Shown one piece after another: positions 57,212 through 64,000 of a stretch of 64,000 bases of DNA. The notes beneath the pieces were generated by a model. The model ran no database searches. It was not told where the DNA came from and was given only the letters and a program-made list of their open reading frames with translations. The stretch lies in assembly GCA_037349315.1 (NCBI GenBank), contig JBAIAC010000019.1:22736001-22800000 (forward strand). The letters are read 5' to 3'. Position 1 is the first letter of the stretch; each line of letters begins with the position of its first letter. The position numbers were made by a program, and so were the translations under genes. The stretch comes from Chelydra serpentina. Lineage: Eukaryota; Chordata; Testudines; Chelydridae.

Positions 57212-57322
57212 ATTTATAAGTGAGCATACTCTAAAATTTGGCATTTCCTGACAGTGTTTATAGACAAATTATCAAGTAAAAATACACAGGTCCAATATTA
57301 ACTTGTAGGAGCCTGAGAGTTG

Positions 57323-64000
<6,678 letters not shown>

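Overview
The window is ordinary vertebrate nuclear DNA, most likely from a turtle (Testudines, probably a cryptodire). Genes are split by GT..AG introns. The repeats are typical of turtles: CR1 LINE 3' ends closing in ATTCTATGAT-type repeats, a tRNA-derived SINE with a CR1-like tail, Penelope-like elements (PLEs) carrying hammerhead-ribozyme motifs, many non-autonomous hAT elements with exact 8-bp target-site duplications (TSDs), a Tc1/mariner-type element, a Gypsy remnant and old MIR copies. The organism call rests on my memory of these families, not on a search.

Two protein-coding genes are supported, in convergent orientation. LYPD6 (+) contributes four coding exons (962-1079, 5867-5965, 15657-15787, 18628-18789) that join into a complete 169-residue GPI-anchored LU-domain protein; its 3' UTR follows, probably to about 20.67 kb. 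MMADHC (-) contributes its last two coding exons (60986-61072 and 57323-57517) and the edge of a third (63975-64000); the rest lies beyond the right end. The LYPD6-MMADHC neighbourhood matches the arrangement I recall from human chromosome 2q23.

Layout: 1-890, sequence upstream of the first coding exon, probably a 5' UTR intron. 891-18789, LYPD6 exons and three introns with hAT elements, CR1 ends, a MIR and short palindromic repeats. 18790-23.2 kb, LYPD6 3' UTR and flank with two related hairpin-rich elements. 23.2-57.2 kb, about 34 kb of intergenic DNA built largely of nested transposons: a duplicated segment with a PLE fragment at 26.4 kb; a CR1 with a 335-bp hairpin hAT at 30-31.7 kb; nested PLEs at 39.5-41.1 kb; an L2-like LINE at 41.2-42.1 kb; a mariner-type element holding two hAT insertions at 43.0-43.6 kb; a GC-rich element at 44.4 kb; an inverted PLE pair and a Gypsy remnant at 48.2-50.7 kb; the SINE at 53.3 kb; a second CR1 at 55 kb. 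57.2-64 kb, MMADHC exons and introns, one intron holding a 576-bp hAT element.

I found no operon-like, CRISPR-like or other novel gene system. The most interesting material is the structural behaviour of the mobile elements: divergent inverted Penelope pairs at three loci, hammerhead-like cores in their 3' ends, and several nested insertions whose exact TSDs give a relative order of events.
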